This document shows, piece by piece, positions 13,453-25,429 of a stretch of DNA of 64,000 bases. A model generated the notes under the pieces. It was not told the DNA's origin. It did no database searches and saw only the letters and a program-made list of their open reading frames with translations. The first letter of the stretch is position 1, and each line of letters starts with the position of its first letter. Made by a program: the position numbers and the translations under genes. Where the stretch lies: NCBI GenBank assembly GCA_905250075.1, contig CAJNOP010000235.1:62001-126000 (forward strand), given 5' to 3'. This DNA comes from Rotaria sp. Silwood1. Taxonomy: Eukaryota > Rotifera > Eurotatoria > Philodinida > Philodinidae.

Positions 13453-13661
13453 GTGGGTGTGGGTGGGTGTGGGTGAGTATGGGTGTGGAGGTGTGGGTGT
13501 GGGTGGGTGTGTGGATGTGGGTGAGTATGGGTGTGGAGGTGTGGGTGTGGGTGGGTGTGGGTGTGGGTGGGTGTGGGTGTGGGTGGGTGTGAGTGTGAGT
13601 GGGATTTGGATACAGAGAACGTCAACACCCACAGCCACAATCACACACCCACATCTACACC
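13453..13661. repeat. Telomere-like G/C hairpin 2
   Basis: About 145 bases of GTGGGTGTGGGTGG-like sequence, a short spacer containing GGATACAGAGAACGTC, then a C-rich arm with CACACCCACATCTACACC. It closes the right side of the 42-bp array, so the array is bracketed by two such hairpins. Confidence 0.8.
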
Positions 13662-14401
13662 TGGGTTTCCATTGGGTTTTCGAGTATTTGACTCTAAAAC
13701 TGTGTCAAACTCGACTCTAACCATGTTTATTTGTGTGAGTGTGATTGCTAAGGTAATCGTGCACTTTACTAACTGTATTTCAGATCTTCTAATGGCGTTG
13801 CTAGATCGCTTTGGAATGATAATTCAAAATAGACCTCTCCCAGTGTCCTATAATAAATTGAATTTTTCTCTACCAAAAGTCAAGTTTTTTTTTCAAATGT
13901 TGACCTCAAATTTGTGATCATCATCGAATTCCACGTGAAATGCTGCTAAATTTATCGATATTTAAGAAAAAAAAAATTTTCGATGATCCTGAGGTCTTCT
14001 ACCGATGCCCAATGCATCGTGAAAAATGAAAATCGGTTCTGCTCAAAAAGGTACACTGTTTTACTCAGAATTTGATGCGGATTCAAAATATGTAATTCTT
14101 ATTGAAAAATATGTTGGGCAAAAAAATGATCTTATCGATACTTGTTCTTTATGTTCGAACACGAGAATAATTGAATATGCTTTAACAGATTTGATTGAAA
14201 TTCATGAATGTTCTCGAAAGCAATAGTCAACAAACCTTGAATTTTATGTTTGTTTAATGCAAATGACTTTTTTCCTCGTATGATAGAAAACGAATAAATT
14301 CATTTTACACCAAAAAAAAAAATTATTCGTTACAAAATAAAGTGTCATTTCAAAGAAAAAATTGCATTGCAAGTTTTTTAGAGTTATCCGTACGAAGAAA
14401 T
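13662..14401. other. Stretch without a recognised gene
   Basis: An open frame of 66 codons at 14026-14226 (plus) is the most protein-like piece, with several charged and cysteine residues. It matches nothing I know and may be a relic exon. Confidence 0.4.
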
Positions 14402-17400
14402 ATGGCTGAATCAAATACTGAACACAATTTGGAAGAAGATTTTGTCGAAAAATGCCGAACTGATGTTGGACATCAGTATCCAATTATTATCCTTGACGAT
14501 AATAAAGATAAAAAAAAAATATACGAACAAGTGTTTGCTGAATATAGTCGTATTAGCAAACGACCTATATATATATTTGACAAGGCGAATGAATGCTATG
14601 AATTTGTTACGACCGAGTTATGTTGTAATAAGCACACCAAGACCTTTGTCTTAGTGCGAGATCAATTAATTAATAATATTATTCATGTCATGATATTGTT
14701 TATTCTGATCAAATTCAAGAAATTATTATCCTCAACGATAATCCACCATGTCAAGAAGAAAGAGAATCAATGAAAAACTATTCCAAAGTACGTGAATAAA
14801 TCAAAGTTGTTTTTTCTTCGATAACTCACCTTTTGACATTTGATATTAGTTGCATTTTTCACCTCAACTTTGATAGGAAAGTTTATTATCGGTAATAGAT
14901 CAAAAATTTCATATCATCAGTGATGTGAACATGTTTATTATATATGTATAATTAAACAAAGTGGTATGATATCCGCTACCAATCATTAAAGACAGACGTA
15001 AGAATATTAATAATAAGAACTTTTCACCATGTTTAACACTAGATAGGAGCAAGTAGGTTCATGCAGTATTAGTAGGATATGTCGAACCTCACGCTCTCAA
15101 GACTGATGTGAACATGCCGTTAAGATGGAACGGTGTGGATGGAGATGAGCATGCCGACTTTCTCTGTGTCAACATATTCTACTACTACCAATCCATACAT
15201 AATGATGCGTACTGTTAGTTTGAGCTTTCTCACAAAAACCTTTCGTCAAACCTTTGAAAATTTGGTCTTATTCACAAGTTTCCGTTCCTAGAAGCGAGAA
15301 AGACTATGGATCACTTTTCTCACTTTAAAACAATACAACACGGATTGGACCAAAATGTTCAGATTTAACAAAATGTTATAAAAGCTGAGAAAGTTGAATC
15401 AGATAATGGATATCACTATGGATGCACCGATGTGCTTTTACTGAGTACTAGGCATGAGAAAAAGTGATTACTGTTATTTGGATTAATAACAAGAAATTCG
15501 TATTCCATATGGTCCAAGCTATACTTCATAATGCATAGAAGCTTGTTATGAAGCATTTTGCTGAACAATTTTCATTTTCATTTGACATTCAGCAATGCCT
15601 TTCTTCGGAATCTTATTCTAAAAATTCTCTAGAATTACCAATAGGCAGTTTACCAGGAAAGAATAGATAAAAGATAACATTCATAGCATACGAAATCAGT
15701 GCATGGTATTCCATTACCTAACTGAAAATTTTGTGAAGAATGCTTATTAATAATTCTCGCAATATACAGCGAGAAGTTAGACAGGTATTTCCTTTTGACT
15801 GTTACAGTTTGCATGCTTACAAAAGTTTTTCGACTGACTGTATTATATTTCGATCACGATCGATGATTTACATTGTGTGAGTTTTGCATATACTACCATT
15901 AAGCTGAGTTTTATCGTATCCACCGGAATGTCTGCATTGTTGAGTAGGCATAGATTTTCGTCGTTCTCGTTTGAATTTTTAAACATTTTCGTTTTCGTGA
16001 TTGGACCACAGTAGACTTCATTTATTTGAATCATAAATGTAGCCGGATATTGCTCGAGAAACGACAAAACGCTAGTTGGTCCGAATGCACTCAACACTTT
16101 TGTATTCAGTTTTTGATATCAGTGGATTTGAATATATTATTTCTACAATCAATACTACACATGAGAGAAAATAAAAAATGAGTGTAATATATGATCTGGA
16201 CTTTCTCATACAGGAATCATTCACATATTTTTTAGTCCGTTCAATTAGGATAATGTGGACGAGTTTTATGTGTACATTGCCCGTAGATGTAAGAATTTGT
16301 TCTATTCAGGGCAATATGGAATGATTTCCACTAAATATTATTTCAAAATGTCCACTAGGATCTTTGAAACGAAAGGTACTTTTACCAAGAACCTATTGTA
16401 ATTGATTTTATATTTGGAGAAATTCAACTCGTTCCTATCCTTTTACTTTTTAACCTCAGTTGTTTTTTAAGATTTTGCACAAATCAAAGATAATTATCTT
16501 CACTCTAAGTGCCTAAAAGAGAATTGTCAGCATTTCAGTATTCTTACTTATCCAAAATACCTAATGTTCGTTTGTATCGGTTTGTAGTACATGAACTGAT
16601 GAGAGAAAGCATAGCGAGAAAAGTCAATCGAAGACGAATCCAATATTTATTAATGCACTTTGGTGAAACTCACTTTTAAGAGCTACTTTTTGTAATCAAT
16701 AAAGACAAATATTAATATCAACTATTTATGCTATTAATTTTTTCTGATAAACTAAAACTTCGAAATTGTATAAGAAAACTATGAATTTCATTTTTGCGAT
16801 ATCTAACGTTGCATATAATTCTTACGTGTTTTATGCTGAGTCAATGCTGAAGTGTAGCACCCTCAACTGCATGAAACTCATTTTATTGAAAAAATAAAAA
16901 GGCAGTTTGCAAGAGAATTTATTTTAAAGTATTTCAATGGTATTTTTATCTACTTGCTCTCATAAAATCAGATAGTGTATACTCAACATTGATGTAATGA
17001 TTCATCAATATATGCTCACAGACTCTTGATATTCTCTAAATATCCTACTCATATTTTAGGTAAGCTATATGAATGACCAAGAATTGACATCTTCTGACAA
17101 TTAAACATTAGATCGAGAAATCCTTCAAGAAGAACGATTTAATGAGCTAATTACAACCGCTTCGACATATGCAAATGACTCACAGCAAAATATGAATTTA
17201 TATGTCGAAATAACTGAACGCTCATCTGAATGCTTTTTCAGTACGAACACATTGCTTCACTATTTCACAGTAAAATGTCTCATGACTAATCAGTCAACGC
17301 CATCGGACTATGATAATCTTATTGAACTATTTCGAACAAAATTTTCTGTTCCAGAAACAATGATTGACCAATTCAAAAAAGACCTATGCGCACGATCAGG

Positions 17401-18829
17401 CAATACAATTTTATACGAAACATGGATTTATATATCAACCATTAAATAAAGCATTGCGTTCACTAAATATCAATCATCTTGTACGATTTCGATTTGTACT
17501 TAAAGATATACATATATGATCAGTTAGGCGATCTAATGGTTCTTGAACTCAATGCTCAAACGAGACAAGTTTATTGAGGTCAACGGATGCATTTCTCTGA
17601 AATAATGGATTTATTTAACAGTTTCAAACAAAAAGCACCGATTATTGTTCTGATAGTTTCTTTTCAACATCGCTTGATAGGCACACGGCTGTCGGATTTC
17701 TTATTGGCGGATGTGATTAAGAATAAAGGATGACTCATGTTCCGTCCTTTTCACGATTAACATTCGAAAATAAGACGCATCATCTGATTGGCCATTTGCT
17801 GACATATCTAAATTGAGTAACTTTCATGGCGAAGCAGAAATATTATTTTCACCAGGTCAAATGTTCATGATCGAGAAATTCCAAGCGATACATGAGCATG
17901 ACACGATTATCTATTCGATTGAAATGAGACTTCACAATGAAACTAAATTCAATCTAAATGATCACTACAATCGAGTAAAATCTCGATGGGAAGAAGAAAC
18001 CCATGGTTCATTGATGCATCTCGCTAAAGTACTTATGAATTGGAAGCGATACGATGAAGTAAAAGAATTATATGAACAAGTACTAAATCAGAAGTCTGAT
18101 AAGCAGATGCAAATAGTTTGCTACCAAGGTTTAGCTTAAGTAGCTACATTCATGAATAATAGTGATGAAGCGATGATCCATCAACATAAGGCTACGGATT
18201 TAAAATTTGGTAATGATCATTCGTCACCGATGCCAAACGGTATTCTAGCCTCGAGTGAATTTATTCAAAGTTTTTCTACATTTTTCGATAAATGTCAAAA
18301 TGCTGCAACACTATCATCTTTTTGTCAACCTCTCAACGAAGTTAACAATTATTTAGAAAGCAATGAATGGAATGAAGTTTTGCATCAGACTCCACAAATG
18401 ACACTCATGATTTCTCAGACATTAATGAACAATCAACAATATCAATTGGCAATCTCGTTTCTCGAACCAACTTGAATTATCATTAGATGGACGGACGATG
18501 TCAAATTCGATCCATTGCACAGATCAAAATGCTATGAAGCCTTGAGTTATTGCTATCATCACTTAGGTATGAATGAGAAAGCTCTAGAATATTACACGTC
18601 GGGATTAGACGAAAATATTCATTAACCCCCTCAACACCATATTAAAATATTATCTGGCGTCGGTAAAGTACTCGAAAAGATGAATCATTGGGAAGAAGCT
18701 TTACAAAAGTATATCAAAGCGGCTGAAATCTATCAGATTGAATTACCAAATGCAGATTCAGAGGATGTTGCTCATGCCGAGAAACGCATTGAACGAGTTA
18801 TATCACACCTTCTTCCACCCGATAAATAA
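14402..18829 (+). pseudogene. Broken NAD-dependent arginine ADP-ribosyltransferase with TPRs
   Basis: The order of pieces matches the bdelloid ART-TPR family: an N-terminal receiver-like domain (14402-14785, frameshifted near 14690), a large gap, then an ART domain and TPRs (about 17060-18829). ART landmarks remain: VY-stop-GQRM, where the arginine codon of YRGQ is now TGA (near 17573), SFLSTSLD (near 17656) and an ExE-type motif, GEAEILFSPG (near 17826). TPR-like helices follow (HLAKVLMNWKRYDEVKELYEQV; SYCYHHLGMNEKALEYY). Stops and frame changes also occur near 17107, 17447, 18138, 18474 and 18624. Catalysis would need the lost arginine, so I call it non-functional. A second copy lies at 50232-52392 on the other strand. 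Confidence 0.75.
14790..17050. other. Long insertion or intron inside the ART-TPR relic
   Basis: A possible donor (AAAGTACGTG, near 14787) and acceptor (CATATTTTAG, near 17058) bound about 2.3 kb without recognisable coding sequence. An 84-codon minus-strand frame (15843-16097) is not recognised. The size is far above the 50-61 bp introns elsewhere in the window, suggesting inserted repeats. Confidence 0.4.
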
Positions 18830-19159
18830 TCTAGCAGAAATGAACTCTTCTAAGATTTTCAGTTTGTCTTTTCATTAGTTAAGTGTGTTCACATCTTTCA
18901 ATTTTTCTATATAACCAAGCGAGTTTTGTGCACAATAACATACAATCACTGTTTTATATCATTGTATACGATATATAAATGTATTAAACATTTTTCATAT
19001 TGGAATCGGTAAACTATTGAGAATAAATCTTTATTCTACAATAGAGTCTTGTAAAAAAATCAGACAAGAGACGAAATAGATTGATGATATACTCATTGGA
19101 AAATCACAATATTTTTATTGACGTTAGGTTTGTGTCACACAACTAAAAATATGCATGAT

Positions 19160-20474
19160 CAGCGCTGGAACTGGTCTGGCCGGATTGGTTTAGAAAATCA
19201 ATCGGGCTGGTAAATACTGGAAATATGCCGGTTCAAATTCGAAAAATATTATGCTTATCTCTATCTCATTTTCAAAAAAAGCAATGTATTTTACTCTCGA
19301 GTAGAACAAATACTCGACTAATGTACATATTTATATAGAAAGTCTTCTGATAATGCCATTATTTAAAATTTTGTTGTGTCTATAATGAATATTTATCGCA
19401 ATGTTTGCAATACTATGGTAAACATGAAAATAATCAGTTACGTTTTTTGTCAGAAAGAAAAAAAATCAACAAATATTATTGACTAATTTATTGCTAAAGT
19501 TGAACTCAACAATTGTTGTTGCATTAATGATTATTTCATGAAATTGTACCCTATACTTTTACTTGTGTTACTTTTTGTATGCATGGTTACGAAAAGACAA
19601 TTCGACAATAAAATTTGAACATATACATATCAACATTAAAACTATTTTTAGATTTTTTTGTGTCTTTCAGGTTTCACCTTCTGAAAGGACTAGGCAGTGT
19701 TATGCAAATCAATTAGAATAGTCTCAATATCCTATTGAGAAATGGTGATGTCTCATGATTGTAAAGATTATGCATACCTTTTCCAAAGGTTTCATAAAAG
19801 GTCTAATCATATTTTCTCAAGTACGAATGTAGTAATTTTGGTATTTCTTCCGAATGTGCACATCCCTAACAAAGAAGAAAGAAGAGAACAGTGATTGTTG
19901 TCCACATTCACGCACATATATACGACGTTATGATATAAGGGTGTGCGTATTCTGAAGAAGCACCGCAATTTTCTCAAATATCTTTGTGAAAAAAAAACTA
20001 ATTTGGTCAATTTCAGTTTTCTGCACTTATAATACGAGCAGCTAAATCATATTGTTTCAGTCATGTTATTTCACTATTAGCAGGGACAGCGCGAGCGGGG
20101 TGGGGATAGGGGAGGGTATTCCTCCTGCTTTGGGAATTTCGGCTCAGATTTTCTTTTAATATAGAGAGATTGCTGAAACAGTTGCTCCGATTTGTGGATA
20201 CGCACCTCCTGCTCTGACCTCTTCGCGCCGCCCCTGAATATTAGATAATTTATTCTATAGTCGGAACTGACTTTATCAATTGCTACTGTATTTTTGGATG
20301 TTTGGAGCGATTTTAAAGCAGTGAGTTCAACTAGAAACTAGCCAGTTTTGCCGAAAACTCACCGGCACAGGGGTGACTTTTATCCAGCCGGAAGTCCAGT
20401 CAGACCAGATCGGTTGAATTTTTCAACCAGCCGGATTGAATCGTTTTATCCTTTTCTTACCGGTTCCAACCCTG
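19160..20474. mobile_element. hAT-like element (outer)
   Basis: The ends CAGCGCTGGAACTGG and, on the other strand, CAGGGTTGGAACCGG match at 12 of 15 bases. Flanking 8-mers TGCATGAT (19152-19159) and AGCATGAT (20475-20482) match at 7 of 8, as expected for an aged hAT target duplication. No transposase frame remains in the 1315 bp. The subterminal zones are rich in CCGG and CTGG words. Confidence 0.7.
20081..20236. mobile_element. Short hAT-like MITE nested in the outer element
   Basis: A 156-bp element with ends CAGGGACAGCGCGAGCGGGG and, on the other strand, CAGGGGCGGCGCGAAGAGG. It is flanked by ACTATTAG (20073-20080) and AATATTAG (20237-20244), 7 of 8 identical. It must have inserted after the outer element. 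Confidence 0.72.
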
Positions 20475-20996
20475 AGCATGATTCAGGTGGATAAATGTAG
20501 AAAACCAACATTTTTATCATGCATACTAAGTTCGTATGATTTTGTACTCTTATGAGGAAAGATCTAAGTCTAAGTGAATATGAGCCCTTGTTGTTATTTC
20601 GCGAAGAAATCGAATTATGATTTGAGCATTCCTTACTGGATCCGGAATTTTCAACAAAAGTGTCTTTTTGAATTTTGAGCAGAAACTTTGTCCACATAAT
20701 GTCGTTGACTAGTTTAACTTATGAAACGAAAATTCCAGAACTATTGAAAATCATATTACTAAGGTATAAGTTCTTGTAAGCACATATCTTGATTATATAG
20801 CGCACACAAGTTAGTCTAATTGAAAATATTATGTGAAGTGTTGGATTCTTTAAGAACTCCCTCACGTAAGTGATTGACTAAAATTCATGGTTCTTGACTG
20901 TTGTTATTAGTAGGAAAGTCTACTATTGGCATAATAGGAGACTGTGTTCAAGTCTACTCATTGTTAATTGTAACAAAATAGATCTGACAAAATTAA

Positions 20997-21983
20997 AGGG
21001 TGTTCACAAAGTTGCCACCCCTTGTCAATAAATCAAGAATATCTATATCAAACTCATATAAAAGTATTGATCAAATTATGTCATTTTTTAGCGAAAGAGA
21101 AGAGCTATCATCTGAAGAAAAAGACAGTTTGAAATACATATATGTATTATAAAGTTATGATCGTTTTACTAATCTTGAGGGAAAATTTTTTACGTTGCGT
21201 TTTTTGCAAAAAACAAAAATATTCTTGCAATATTTGAATAATCAAAGTCGATTGAGATATGGATTTTTACATATCTTTAGTAGATATTTTTATATGATTA
21301 GGTAGAGTTCGACAAGCTCTACCAAAATATAGACATTCAAAAAAAATTTTGATCCTCTTTTGAATACAAAACCTGAAAGCAATGAGATCGACTAATAAAA
21401 ATCTGGCAAATCATGTATTTCAGAGTATATGTAACTTTGAATAAGTTTGGTAGATCGACTGTTCTGTCTATTATTTTATGTTTTGAGATGCTTTGTCACG
21501 TACTGCAGATGAAAATACCCTTTCTAAGCTTCAGGAAAAGACTAACTAATCGATTGAGCAAAGGTATTGTATATTCAGCACTCTTTCTTTAATACACGAT
21601 ATATCAGATTTTTACTAGTCTTTCTACTTATCTCCAAGTTTTGTATCAGAAACAGGATTAGAAAAGTTGTTGATTTTCGTATTCTTGTGGAGCTTGATGA
21701 AATCTATTCAACCGTATAAAAAAAATCCAGAAAACTATTCCAGTTCAGGCGTTACAAGAACATTATTGTTTTTTGCAAAAAACGCAACGTAAAACTTTTT
21801 CACTCAAAATTAGTAAAACGACCATAACCTTATAATAAATATACATATTTCAAATTGTCTTTTTTCAGATGATAGCTCTTCTCTTTTTCTATAAAATGAC
21901 ATAATTTGATCAATACTTTTATATGAGTGTGATATAGATATTCTTGATTTACTAACGAGGGATCGAAACTTTGTGAGCACCCT
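20997..21983. mobile_element. Foldback element with arms of about 220 bp
   Basis: The left arm starts AGGGTGTTCACAAAGTT (20997) and the right arm ends with the complement of AGGGTGCTCACAAAGTT (21983). The arms match with scattered differences through an inner TTTTTTGCAAAAAACGCAA-like segment (near 21200 and 21770). The middle of about 540 bp is not symmetric and encodes nothing recognisable. No clear target duplication is visible, so I do not assign a superfamily. Confidence 0.75.
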
Positions 21984-21989
21984 TCATTT

Positions 21990-22778
21990 TAGTATTTAGT
22001 ATATGTTTTCCATTAACGTACTTTTTATTAATAATATTAATTGAATGCAATCGTATTTGATATTAAGTTAGATGTTATCGTTTAAATAACTATATATCCT
22101 TAATGTCTACTCGATTTTGAATATTTTAACACTTGTTAATATCAAATTAATGTTATTCACTTCTTTCTCATCTCCACTACTATGAATTCCTCTAGGTAAC
22201 TGACAGAAGGAATATTGAGTTGATTGGAGAAAGTCAAACGCGTTATTTTGGATATCGTTTCTGACGAGAAAACGAATGGGACAACCAATAGATAACAAAA
22301 ATAGCAGTTTTTAATCTTTGCTAGTTAATCATTGACCCATTGATGAAAATGGGCATTTATTATCTTCATTTTGATCTCATCTTTAGTCGAAGAAACGAAT
22401 TAAGAGAACTAACCAATACGAAATACGTGAGAACATAGGAAAGATATCAATACATTATATGTTAAATCGATTGGGTAAATTTCTAACAGTAACATATAGT
22501 CATTAGCGGTGAGTCATTTTGAAATATTGCTCTCTTTCGATTCCTTATATTAGCTTTCTTTGTCAGTGAGCATTGCCAACAGAACAAGAAGAAAAGAAAA
22601 GAAATCAAATTATTTCAAACGCATAAATAAATACAACATGATGTCAGAAAAATAAATCCCATTCTGAGAATTTTTCGATTTGATGTCACTTACTTGGAAT
22701 TTTTTACACAATCTGACCATGTTTCCATTGGAAATCAAGATGTGCGGGATTTTTTCCCAAACGCTCAATTATCAAAAC
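21990..22778. other. Intergenic stretch, nothing recognised
   Basis: AT-rich sequence upstream of the F-box gene with no credible coding frame. Confidence 0.5.
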
Positions 22779-22786
22779 TATAAATA
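22779..22786 (+). promoter_or_regulatory. Probable TATA box of the F-box gene
   Basis: TATAAATA lies 52 bases before the ATG of the F-box gene, leaving room for a leader of about 25 bases. Confidence 0.45.
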
Positions 22787-22837
22787 CTACAAAAATCCTT
22801 CAGAATTTGTTATAAAAAACAAAACATAACAATAACA

Positions 22838-23794
22838 ATGCCAACTACATTGGAACATTTACCTGATGAAATCTTTTTCGAAATATTTGAATACATACCA
22901 ATGAAAAAGTTATATAGAAGTTTTTCTAGACTTAATCATCGTATTAATTCAATTCTTGATTCAATTCAACCGCGACTTGCTCTTCAATATGTACGACCTA
23001 ATGAAATTCATGATCCATCTGTCATTTTTTTTGCTAATCGCATTAGGAAACTATCGATATGGCATAGCAATTCATTAAATCTTATTCTTTTTTCAAACAT
23101 TCGTTCTCTTGAACTTGAACATCCCACAATAAAACAATTAAATGAAATTCGGCCACATACAATCCCTCAGCTTGAATGTTTACGTATTAATAATAATAAC
23201 ACAAGATTGCCAGGCAATGCTTTCTATGAATTATGCCATTCAATATTCTCCGGTGAATTTTCTTATTTACATACGTGTATTTTGAATAATATTCAATTTG
23301 ATTGTCAATGGTCTGTATTATCATGTAAACTCCGTTCGATTCAAATCGATGTTAAAAATTGTCAAGATCTTTCTTATTTATTCAATATATGTCCAGAATT
23401 GATTCGTTTAAAAGTTATGCTCGATGATGAATATTTTAATTTTCATTATTCGAATATTTATCAAACACTTTGTCGACTTGACCTTTATCTACGTATAAAT
23501 AATTGGTCTTGTGAAGAGTTAGAATCATTACTCATCGTAATGCCGAATCTCAAATATTTATCGATTCAAACACCATTTGCTCAACGAAGTCAGATGACCG
23601 TAGAATCATTGGCGAATGTTTTAAGAAAATGTACACCGCTATTAGAAAACTTCTTTATTCATACCATATTCAAAAAACAATCATCAACGGATGACATTCA
23701 TCAACTTCATCCACTTTTTAAATTTATTCGTGTCGTTCAAGCGGTCACTACTCGAGCAGACCATATTACTATTTCGTCTAAGATTAGCGGATGA
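22838..23794 (+). CDS. F-box protein with degenerate leucine-rich repeats
   Basis: Single-exon frame of 318 residues. Residues 4-45 (LEHLPDEIFFEIFEYIPMKK and the following YRSFSRLNHRINSIL) are a typical F-box, which binds Skp1 in SCF ubiquitin ligases. The rest has irregular leucine-rich segments (LRSIQIDVKNCQDLSYLF, LKYLSIQTPF) that would select the substrate. The ATG follows an A-rich leader and is 52 bases from TATAAATA; AATAAA follows the stop near 23827. This family is strongly expanded in bdelloids. The protein is at the short end of what I expect for that family. Two remnants of related genes lie at 24455-24660 and 26480-26760, so this was probably a local cluster. Substrate unknown. 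Confidence 0.85.
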   Translation: MPTTLEHLPDEIFFEIFEYIPMKKLYRSFSRLNHRINSILDSIQPRLALQYVRPNEIHDPSVIFFANRIRKLSIWHSNSLNLILFSNIRSLELEHPTIKQLNEIRPHTIPQLECLRINNNNTRLPGNAFYELCHSIFSGEFSYLHTCILNNIQFDCQWSVLSCKLRSIQIDVKNCQDLSYLFNICPELIRLKVMLDDEYFNFHYSNIYQTLCRLDLYLRINNWSCEELESLLIVMPNLKYLSIQTPFAQRSQMTVESLANVLRKCTPLLENFFIHTIFKKQSSTDDIHQLHPLFKFIRVVQAVTTRADHITISSKISG

Positions 23795-23904
23795 AGAAAA
23801 ACAGAGATATTTTGATTTGATATGAACGAATAAAATTGTTTTATTCAGTTTTTTTGTAATTTGCTTTGCACTAATGATTAGAAGTAAAGTTTTGAAGAAA
23901 AATT

Positions 23905-24295
23905 TTGTTTAGCTTGAGACTGAAAATATCCATCAGTTCACAGAGAATAAAAGAAAGAAAAGTTTTTTTATTGGTGGATAATGCTCGATCTTACTTATCA
24001 ACGCCGATCGACAAGTTTTCTACTTCGTCAATTTCTCTAAATACTACTTCGATTTCACTACATCAAGAATCGATGGTCTATGGAAAAGTTAGAGGCACAT
24101 ATAAAAATAACGTTGAAAACGATTGTTTTCTGTCATGGACCCTTAACAATTTTGGACGACTTTCCTGTTGTTTACATTATCATTATTAACATAAAACCGA
24201 TGAGACTTGCTTTGTGTCTAGCTGACAGTTACTTGTTTTATTTTAACCCACAAATAAAGTTACGCAAGAAGAACTCATATCAATCTTGTGAATGA
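23905..24295 (+). pseudogene. Remnant of a DDE transposase, Tigger/pogo-like
   Basis: The translation contains KVFLLVDNARS and SLNTTSISLHQESMVYGK, which recall the LLLDN...H and LPPNTTSLLQPxDxG blocks of DDE_1 (Tigger/CENP-B type) transposases. The frame shifts near 24090, and no catalytic core is complete. It starts about 110 bases after the F-box gene. Confidence 0.45.
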
Positions 24296-24454
24296 ACGGC
24301 GAGTCACTTGTGACTAACCGACACCAGATTCGATCTATTTGTTCGAGTTCTTCCATATTAATCATCACTGTATGCATAAATATTTATTGTTTAAGATGTC
24401 ATTAATATTTCTTCAATGTCTTCGTGCATTACAAGAATTCAATTTAAGTGACAA

Positions 24455-24660
24455 TTAATTGCGTTGATTTAATTCTGAGGATTCATTAAGATCCGAATAA
24501 TTGACAACGATAAGAATACCGTCCATGAACAATGATTGAAGAAGAAGAGATTCGATATTACGATCATTTTTAGGCAATATATCAATACAAAATCTATGAA
24601 ATTCCGTATCAGACATGCTTGAAACATTATGAAGCGATGATGATTTCGAAACAAGATTGA
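24455..24660 (-). pseudogene. F-box/LRR family remnant
   Basis: The minus-strand frame contains DTEFHRFCIDILPKNDRNIE and a following MDGILIVVNYSDL segment. This is the first repeat-like block after the F-box in bdelloid F-box proteins. No F-box precedes it and the frame stops at once, so it is a fragment. Confidence 0.5.
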
Positions 24661-24850
24661 CAGTGTTAGTAAATCTATAATTTTCTGCTAGGAAATCGAA
24701 TTGGTTATTAATATGATATGATCAATATATAGAATATTACCACTCTTGAGTTTTTAGACAACACCGATCTGACTCATAATATGTATTCATTGTTTGCTTA
24801 CGACCTATGTCATCATTGACAAATGAGAATGTCTCACTTTCACTGAAAAA

Positions 24851-24950
24851 NNNNNNNNNNNNNNNNNNNNNNNNNNNNNNNNNNNNNNNNNNNNNNNNNN
24901 NNNNNNNNNNNNNNNNNNNNNNNNNNNNNNNNNNNNNNNNNNNNNNNNNN
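24851..24950. other. Assembly gap (100 N)
   Basis: Exactly 100 unknown bases, a conventional size for a gap of unknown length. Frames crossing it are not meaningful. Confidence 0.98.
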
Positions 24951-25237
24951 ATTAAAATCTTACTAAAACGAATTATTTTAGCAAAAGCAATATACCATTT
25001 TGTTCAGTTTTTGACGCTCTTTCTAATGATATACTTGAAAGTTAAAAATAAAAAAAAAAATTTCCATATTCTTTAATTAATATTAAATAAATATAATAAT
25101 TATTAATTAATTAAAACTAATAATATTCAAAAAGTACTTTGTACCAAAAGATGACCCATTCAATTCTGCATCGATTGATATATGTTTTAATTTTCTTAAA
25201 CAAAATCGTTACGTGAAAAAATACAAAATACTACAAG

Positions 25238-25427
25238 TGTCTTAAATTTATGTCCGCTGAGATAAAATTGTTTTCGCCATAGCTCATCAAAAACATATGT
25301 GATTTTGACAATTTTTTCAGGTTGGATAGTCCTTAATAACGTCTTTCTAGCTGTGAAAGAATCAGATTGTTAGCTATTAATGCGACTGAGTTATAGCAAA
25401 AAACAAAAATGTCTTAAATTTATGTCC
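25238..25427. repeat. Repeated GTCTTAAATTTATGTCC motif, possible Tc1/mariner end
   Basis: The 17-mer GTCTTAAATTTATGTCC occurs twice in the same orientation (25239 and 25411), about 172 bases apart. The second copy runs into CACCACTTTA, which resembles the end of a Tc1/mariner inverted repeat with a TA target. No matching opposite end was found. Confidence 0.3.
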
Positions 25428-25429
25428 AC

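Noticed and set aside
13378-13917. Overlapping Gly/Val/Trp- or His/Thr/Pro-rich frames
   Set aside because: Translation of TGTGGG-type repeats in several frames; the repeat explains them fully.
24807-25076. 89-codon frame across the first N gap
   Set aside because: Thirty-four of its codons are unknown bases.
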